Source of the DNA: Musa acuminata AAA Group
Lineage: Eukaryota > Streptophyta > Magnoliopsida > Zingiberales > Musaceae
Direction: 5' to 3'
Assembly: GCF_036884655.1 (NCBI RefSeq)
Contig: NC_088340.1
Span: 1,564,001-1,628,000, forward strand
DNA: 64,000 nucleotides
A program made the translations under genes and the position numbers. The notes beneath the pieces were generated by a model. The model had not been told where the DNA came from. It searched no databases and worked only from the letters and a program-made list of their open reading frames with translations. Positions 57,701 through 64,000 of the stretch are shown piece by piece. How positions within the stretch are numbered: position 1 is the stretch's first letter; every line of letters begins with the position of its first letter.

Positions 57701-59765
57701 TTCTTGGTGATCTCAACTATAGGCTTCAAGGCATCACATATGAAGAAGCAAGATACTTCATCTCTCAAAGACGCTTGGAATTGCTTACAGAAAAGGATCA
57801 GCTTCGAGCTGAAATGAAGGCAGGAAGAGTTTTTCAAGGATTTCGGGAAGGAGTCATCAAGTTCCCTCCAACGTATAAATTTGAAAAACACCTAACAGGC
57901 CTATCAGGTATGACTGCCAAATTATCATGTGGTAAAATTTTAGGCCCAATATACAGGTAATTTTGCAACTTATGCAGGAAGAAAATCCTAACCAGAAGTT
58001 CAATGAGTTCACTGGAAAACTGCTGCGAGATCTTTTTGTCCCTCATATAGCATTGATGCTGAAGCTAAAATTAGTCAATCTTTTGTAGGATATGATTCCA
58101 GTGAAAAGAAGCGTATTCCTGCTTGGTGCGACAGGATATTGTATCGTGACAGCTGTTGTGATTCAAGAACTGAATGTTCATTAGCTTGCCCTGTGGTTTC
58201 TTCTATTTGTATGTAAGTTGTTTTCCTAAAATATCTCTAGAATAAGTTTTGTGCATTAAGTTAATATCACAGCTTCATGACTTAAACATCTCCACTTCAT
58301 CAGGTATGATTCTTGCATGGATGTGACAGGAAGTGATCACAAACCTGTCAAGTGCATATTCAATGTTGATATTGCACATGTAGATGAATTGACTAGGAGG
58401 CAAGAGTTTGGAGAAATAGTTTTTTCCAATGAAAAAGTAAGGAGGTTGATAGACGATTTTGGCAATGTTCCAGAAACTACTTTTAGCAGCAACAACATAA
58501 CCCTGCAAGGCAATGACATCACTGTCCTGAGAATAACTAACAAATGCAGAAGAGATGGAGCTGTCTTTCAATTCTTTTGCGGAAGTCAGTCCGCTGTCAA
58601 GGAGAGTGAACAAGCATCTGTGCATAGTTCAAGAGATCCCTTTGGCTTTCCTAATTGGCTAGAGGTTAGTTACCTTGTGCTCCGACCTTAAAGTTCATTT
58701 CTGAGTTTGTAGTCCTCTATTACATATGTGTTTCCGGTCATTGTTGTTAACATGGACTTAGCAGACGTTAGCATATTGATAGAATGTGAATAATTTGAAA
58801 TTTGAAAGAAGCGGGAAGATGCAAGAATGTTTTCAGATAAGTACGGATGCATCAAGGAGCAACACATTATACATATTTGCATGGCATATACCATTTGGCA
58901 CTTTTGCTTACATTTTGTCATTTGTGTTCAAAAGCATTTTGAGCACCAAAGAGATTTAAGTACCCTCTTCAAGTTTCTTGTTAGACATAAAAAGATGAAG
59001 TATTAAATTGTAGATCATCATAGATGCCCTTGAGGTCGGATCCCATCACTGGGCTATTGATCTTGCAGTATGGCATTGGACATTTTGCCCTCTTATCTGA
59101 ATTACCCAGCCTGAATTAAATGATGTAATTCTTATTTTGTTAGGATGTTGTCCTTAGTAGTTAACAGTTGGCCTCAACGAGAGCAGTTCGGTCATTTAGT
59201 ACCTAAAGGTAACTTAACCAAAGTTAACTGCAAGTCTGCAATGCCAGCTAAGTGAGGGCAAAGGTTTATTTGAAAGGATTTATGGGAGTAGCAATGCAAT
59301 TATCTGTGAGATTAAAAGTGACACTAAACAAGATCTGAATCATTTACCGTAGTTTATTTGAAAGGATTTATGGATGATGATGAATATGTTGATGGTGGCC
59401 TTTGAACTAACTCTTCGTTCGTTCTTGTAGTCGATTGAGGTTTGTATTATTATGATGTGGTGTTTATTCTTTAATGTTTTCTGTAGGTCACACCCAGGAC
59501 AGGGATAATCAAGCCTGGCAAAACTGTACAAGTGTCTATGTGGCATCAAAATATTGATACTGTTGATGAGTTCACTGGCAGAAGTCACAAAACACAACAA
59601 AACAACGATTCCAGTGACAAAGTTGCAGTACTGAAAGTAAGAATCACAGGCAACTATCCAACCGATTGTAAAAGTTACGAGATCCATGTGTCTCACTGCT
59701 CATCCAATAATCGGTATGTGGAATCTAGAGGTGTCTCCAGATGGTCTCCACCTAATCTTATTTGA
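48735..59765 (+). CDS. FRA3: Type II inositol polyphosphate 5-phosphatase with WD40 repeats (FRA3 type)
   Basis: Eleven exons (48735-49581, 52836-53088, 53192-53987, 54965-55089, 55213-55297, 57219-57384, 57524-57561, 57652-57907, 58089-58212, 58304-58664, 59487-59765) join in phase to 1109 residues; Arabidopsis FRA3 is similar in size. The enzyme removes the 5-phosphate from phosphoinositides or inositol phosphates. In relatives it affects actin and secondary walls of fibre cells. A Pro/Ala-rich N-terminus is followed by WD40 units at about 160-575 ([65 protein letters not shown]). The phosphatase domain runs from about 576 ([12 protein letters not shown]) with [31 protein letters not shown] and [10 protein letters not shown], so the catalytic residues look intact. 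Introns 1 (3.25 kb) and 5 (1.9 kb) are large. Start at 48735 is the first ATG in a GC-rich leader. Confidence 0.93.
49582..52835 (+). other. Large intron 1 of the FRA3-type gene
   Basis: 3.25 kb, AT-rich, donor g/gtgacc and acceptor tctag. No gene or clear transposon was seen within it, and minus-strand frames such as 49767-49973 look like chance. Confidence 0.6.
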
Positions 59766-60650
59766 AGACCGGACGGATGTTTGGAACATTAAGATCATCA
59801 CTACATATTCGAAGCTCATGTTCTTGGTCCAAACCAACCGCCAACACACCTGGAGGCCCTTCAATATTTGTTCATAAATACATGTATAAAAAAAAAAGAG
59901 AAAAACATCATATCTTTTACAAAATTTTCTGTTCCTAGCGGCAGAAGAAGAATTACCCAGCTAGCTATTTGTTCTGCTCATCATCGTCAGATGGTGCTTT
60001 GGGAGACCTCGGTGACAATAGTCATCCATAGAGGTTACACCTTTTGGACTTGTGTTTTTTAGCTTCTGTTCATGACAAGGCAGGAGAGAGAGTGATTTGT
60101 GGCTTGTTCCTGAAACTTGGTGCGATGTGAACTTAAATCTAATTGTCAGCCAACGATTTCTTGGCGAGATGAGATTGTACCCCCGCACTCATCTGGTAAC
60201 TTTTAAGTGGTTGCCATTTTTTGTGGTTGAAAGTGTTTTCTCGCATTTTAAAATTGAGTTCATGTTAAAATTGAGTTCAACAACAACATTAATGCTTGTA
60301 TGCGGCATGATTGTACAGAGCCTCAAACGTCCCTTTCTTTTAGCTCGAGGCTGACGCAGACGCTACTGGTTATGTGTACAGTGATGGATCTGATACCTAA
60401 CGGTTTTCATCTCCAATCAGTATTGTGGCATTTATTTCAAAATCTTTGGTTCAACTAAATCGTATTTCTCTGATTTATATTTACTTCAGAATCATGCATG
60501 AATCAACGAAGTCAAATGCAACAAGTTCAAGAGGAAGAGGAGGCATTACCAGTGCGGGCGACGAGCATGCAACGAAGTCATCCGGTTTGGGCTGCTCGGT
60601 GTACCAATGGACGATTTGGACCAATAAAAAAACATTGCGATCCATTTATG

Positions 60651-60690
60651 TATATACATATATATATATAATATATATATATATATGTAT
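60651..60690. repeat. (TA)n microsatellite
   Basis: About 40 bp of interrupted TA repeat. A shorter one at 60911-60927 lies just after the stop of the minus-strand P4H gene, inside its likely 3' UTR. Confidence 0.9.
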
Positions 60691-60798
60691 TCTCTGTGAG
60701 CTTTTTTTATCCCCTACTTACATTTGATCATCCCAAGAAAAAACATTAAAAGTTGAGAAATATATAAGTACATGAAAGCAAACCAAAAAAACCCTCAC

Positions 60799-60818
60799 CG
60801 CTGCTGCTGCTGCTGCTG
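60799..60818. repeat. (CTG)n trinucleotide tract
   Basis: About six CTG/GCT units (cgctgctgctgctgctgctgc) in the likely 3' UTR of the minus-strand P4H gene. Confidence 0.85.
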
Positions 60819-60947
60819 CGGTTCTTGTTGATTTGGAGAATGATTAGCTTGTAATCATCCAAACAGTACAGAGAGACCATGTATTGTGATCATCAACACT
60901 ATAACAATGAAATATATATATATATATGTATGAGAGAAGAAAATTTA

Positions 60948-63315
60948 CTAGGAGTAGGCTCCCTGCCTCAGCCATTTCGTGGCTGACCACTTCTCCCCTT
61001 TCACGATTGGGCATGCTCCATGGAGGCTGTTGGGATCCGACTGCCCATCAAGTCCCTGAATAGAATAATTCTCAGCATCATCATAATCATACAGCGCACA
61101 AAAAATGTTGTGAACTTTTCTGTTCATCAGCAACTAATAAAACAGCAATCGAGATTCATGTTCTCATCATATATAGTATAGCCAAAAGACCCTAAAAGTC
61201 TCAGTAACATGGGATGGGATCACAGACCATGCTCCAAAAAAGGATTGCGTCGCCTTTTCTTGATTTCATACATAGCCCCTTCACCTTATTCCCTCCACAG
61301 CTGCATTCGCTGGACCCAGCCTGAAGACATGAAAGAATCGAAAGACTTTGGTAAACGTGAAAATTTTAAGACGGTAACAAATCTGGATGGATTCACCGAA
61401 GAGAGAGAGAGAGAGAGAGAGAGAGAACAAAATCAGATTTTTACAGCACATGCACCATAGACAGCATTGCTTGGGTGAAGGAGTGAAGCAAGGAGCCAAA
61501 GAACTAGCAAAGTAATCAGATGGATGGAGGTAACAAGCATAGGTAGATAACAGGCCAACAGGAGGAGGTAACAAAAGAAAGATCAAGCATAGATGCAAAA
61601 ATGGACACCTCAAGCTTTTGAACTTGGAATTGCAGCTCATCAAGCTTTTAGATTGTTTGACGATAGATTATCAAGCTGAATGGCTCATATGTAACTTGCT
61701 GGATCTCCATTGCAGGAGCCCCATCTAATGATTTGGCACAGTATCAGACACCAACATATTTGCCAGTACATACTATAATATACAGGGAGGGAGCTAGAAC
61801 ATTGCTAGACATGCATGCATAATCTGTAGCATGAATTCATCTTCATATATAATAACAAGTACCAAAAATACATAATCCGATTCTGAAAGAACCAAGTGAC
61901 AGTCTAACATTGAATGGGTAAAATCAGGAAAAGAAAGGCAAATGAATGATGAACTACCAAATATACTTTTGGAGATGCATGCAAACTAAAAGATTATGAT
62001 AACAGAAGCACCATGAGGACTAACCACATAAATTACCATCGAATGAGCAAGAACACAATAAGGAGCAAACAAGGGATGATATTAGGGAAAGAACATATAA
62101 TAATAATAAAAGAGAAAATAAAAGAATTTATGGCTATATAACTAACTTTAATATTTGTTAATATATAGAAACCTAGTCACATCCACCTTCCGATTTTGCA
62201 CATATAAATGATATGCACCATCCTTGTCCTCAAGCAAACCGAGACCTGTAATGTTATATGAATGTTTTCATATCCAAAAGCCAGAACAAGGATGACCTAG
62301 TCATATAATTCCAGAATGGATCGAGCATCCTGCAACTTCCACTGTTTCCTATTCATGCTAAATCTTTCCAGTTTTAGGATGTCCTTAATTTCTTATGGAA
62401 ATGTGAATCTAGGTCATTTGGTAGAGGGAATTTGATTAAGGCAACTAACAATTGTTTTTAGGCCCACATTATACCGACCATCAGAAAATAGCAACTAAGC
62501 ACAAAATCAGTGTCTAAAACTTCATTTATATTTCAGAAGCTGCTTCTTTGCTAAGCCTGTCATGCAAATGAACCACATGTTAACTGCATAAAAGGAAAGA
62601 TTATAGTATGTCAACTGATGAATATTACAGAATAACCATTAAAAAAATATTTCTTTGGAGGAGCAAAGAACTTACAGAAGATATGTGGTGCAACTCTAAT
62701 CTCATTCTAAGCAAATAAATTCTAACAAAGTATCATCTTAAAATATTTCTGAGTGACTTCATTTGTAATAATTAAATAGTTATAGAAAGGTCTAACTGTA
62801 CCATATTCATCTATCCGATACATCATGCTAAATTTTAAAAAGACTTGTGGTAGTTTCCTGAACAGCATGATTTGACTTGTAATGAAGATTTTTAATCAAT
62901 AAAATAATCTACACCAGTACTATGAAGAATAAACTAACCTGGGGGAAAATTGTTTCACCCCCTTCATCAACATCATTCAAGTACATGAGCATTGTTGCCA
63001 CACGTTGCCCTCCATTCTTCAAGTTAAACTGCAATTAAAGTTTTAAACAATTTCAGGTACTTACTGGTGCATGAGAAGAATCAAGAAGCAGGTGAATGGA
63101 GGATAAAACTTACTGCGTCTGAAAAGTAATCGTGATGTGGAGTGTAATATTGGTTAGTTTCGTACCTAAACAGAAGCAAGTTTTAGCTTCCTAGAAACAT
63201 TAATTTTAAAGTTCTAGTCTAAAAATAGTACTTCAAAATTCCACCTCAGTACTTGAATAGACTCTCCATTCTCTGCGGGGATTTGAGAAAAAACTGCAAT
63301 CCGTTTTTCAATAGC
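60948..63315 (-). CDS. Prolyl 4-hydroxylase, C-terminal part (gene runs off the right edge)
   Basis: Five exons on the minus strand (63315-63245, 63165-63114, 63028-62939, 61320-61228, 61055-60948) join in phase to a 137-residue C-terminal part. P4H enzymes hydroxylate proline in secreted or wall glycoproteins in the ER/Golgi, using 2-oxoglutarate, O2, Fe(II) and ascorbate. Iron ligands are the His and Asp in YTPHHDYFSDA and the His in NSLHGACPIVKGEKW; the Lys there binds 2-oxoglutarate. Other family blocks are AIEKRIAVFSQIPAENGESI, NGGQRVATMLMYLNDVDEGG, ECSCGGNKVKGLCMKSRKGD and ATKWLRQGAYS at the end. The Cys-rich ECSCGG insert marks one subset of plant P4Hs. Upstream exons, with the membrane anchor and the start, must lie beyond 63316; I found none before 64000. 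Confidence 0.92.
61321..62938 (-). other. P4H intron, 1.6 kb
   Basis: AT-rich. Donor cag/gttag at 62938 and acceptor tgtcttcag at 61321 on the minus strand. No extra exon is needed to keep the family's conserved order, because the exons on each side join in phase. Confidence 0.6.
61400..61426. repeat. (GA)n microsatellite in a P4H intron
   Basis: About thirteen GA units, 80 bp into the intron between the 61228-61320 and 62939-63028 exons. Confidence 0.95.
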
Positions 63316-64000
63316 CTGATACAGATGGCAAACAAATAGAGCGACTATGAAAACGAAAAATAAAAAATTTGACATTAATCAATTGGCAAACAAGGCAAAC
63401 TAAGATATGGACCTGAATATTATCTTTTTCTTGGGCAATTATGCAAATGCAAGTAGCTAGGCAAAAATGCAATAATCTTGGTTTCTGATGGTTTCCTATA
63501 TAGTGATACATACTGTTTCTGATGATGTAAATTAGTTTTTGCGATCATCTTCTTAGCAGGCTAAAGTGCATAATTTTGTAAAAAAGTTTGGTTGCAACAA
63601 GTTTCAGCATCAGATATTATGATGGTGATTAGCGTGTCGAATTACAGATTTTTCTTAGCAATCTTTAATGGAACAAAAAACACTCTCAATCATGAGAATT
63701 GTGATGCTTGCTAAAATCAAATCAAAGGTTTTATTAAGATCCTCTATACAGATTTTAATGAAAAAAATACATTGTTTTCAAATCAAGTACTTGCACAACC
63801 CTATTCCTACACAGGTCTAAACTCTGTAGTTAGCTTCCTAGTGAACATTAGTGCCTATAAATTATACCAAGAAACTTAAGCAGATTGCTTCAACACCATT
63901 TAAAATGACCTTACATATCCTTGATATTAGATACTGGGAGAAAAGGTGGGAGGTTGGTAATTTTGAGCTATCAGCTGAAAAAATAACAGCCTTATTTATA
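63316..64000. other. Right-edge sequence, presumed P4H intron
   Basis: AT-rich, with no exon recognised on either strand. The next P4H exon upstream should carry the block that precedes AIEKRI in the family, and I do not see it here. Confidence 0.5.

Larger units (their letters stand above)
59766..60947. other. Convergent 3' region between the FRA3-type gene and the P4H gene
   Basis: It holds both 3' UTRs. Microsatellites: (TA)n at about 60651-60690 and 60911-60927, (CTG)n at about 60799-60818. No gene was recognised. Confidence 0.5.

Overview
The window is nuclear plant DNA. Spliced genes with GT-AG introns, plant-specific families (ERF, GRAS, seipin-1-like, a WD40-linked inositol 5-phosphatase), GC-rich exons beside AT-rich introns, and a Tat-lineage Ty3/gypsy retrotransposon all fit. 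A monocot is likely. A Musa-like genome is my guess only; it rests on general composition and was not tested.

Layout, left to right. (1) 0.3-1.2 kb: an ERF transcription factor of the LEAFY PETIOLE type. (2) 2.2-3.9 kb: a single-exon proline-rich protein with a decayed internal repeat. (3) 5.4-17.0 kb: a small uncharacterised gene whose leader intron of about 10 kb holds a 7.8-kb rearranged Tat retrotransposon (5829-13658). (4) 17.9-18.7 kb: a small B12D/NDUFA4-like gene. (5) 19.3-23.2 kb: calnexin, with an exact ER-stress element upstream. (6) 23.7-24.2 kb: a solo LTR. (7) 24.6-31.7 kb: Integrator subunit 7. (8) 33.8-37.9 kb, minus strand: a SCARECROW-LIKE 1 type GRAS gene with a leader intron. 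(9) 38.8-40.0 kb: a long inverted-repeat (foldback) element. (10) 40.0-43.5 kb: no gene I can identify. (11) 43.6-46.8 kb: a head-to-head pair, an uncharacterised Ser-rich protein (minus) and a seipin (plus). (12) 47.0-47.6 kb: a GC-rich island that looks like an LTR remnant. (13) 48.7-59.8 kb: a WD40 type II inositol polyphosphate 5-phosphatase (FRA3 type, 11 coding exons). (14) 60.9-63.3 kb, minus strand: the 3' part of a prolyl 4-hydroxylase gene that continues past the right edge.

The genes do not form a pathway; they are ordinary neighbours. Several touch the endomembrane system (calnexin folding, seipin lipid droplets, prolyl hydroxylation, phosphoinositide turnover), but I see no sign that this is more than coincidence.

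I did not find a clearly new biological system. The most unusual structure is the retrotransposon. It is palindromic at both ends, has dual RNase H and a broken pol. It carries a 61-bp tandem array and an antisense coding region with its own TATA box. The best small leads are a weak family-supported donor beside a consensus donor in the GRAS gene, the ER-stress element at calnexin, and the one-base phase conflict in the B12D-like gene. Exon joins were made by hand from splice signals, reading phase and family knowledge. No alignment or transcript evidence was available.
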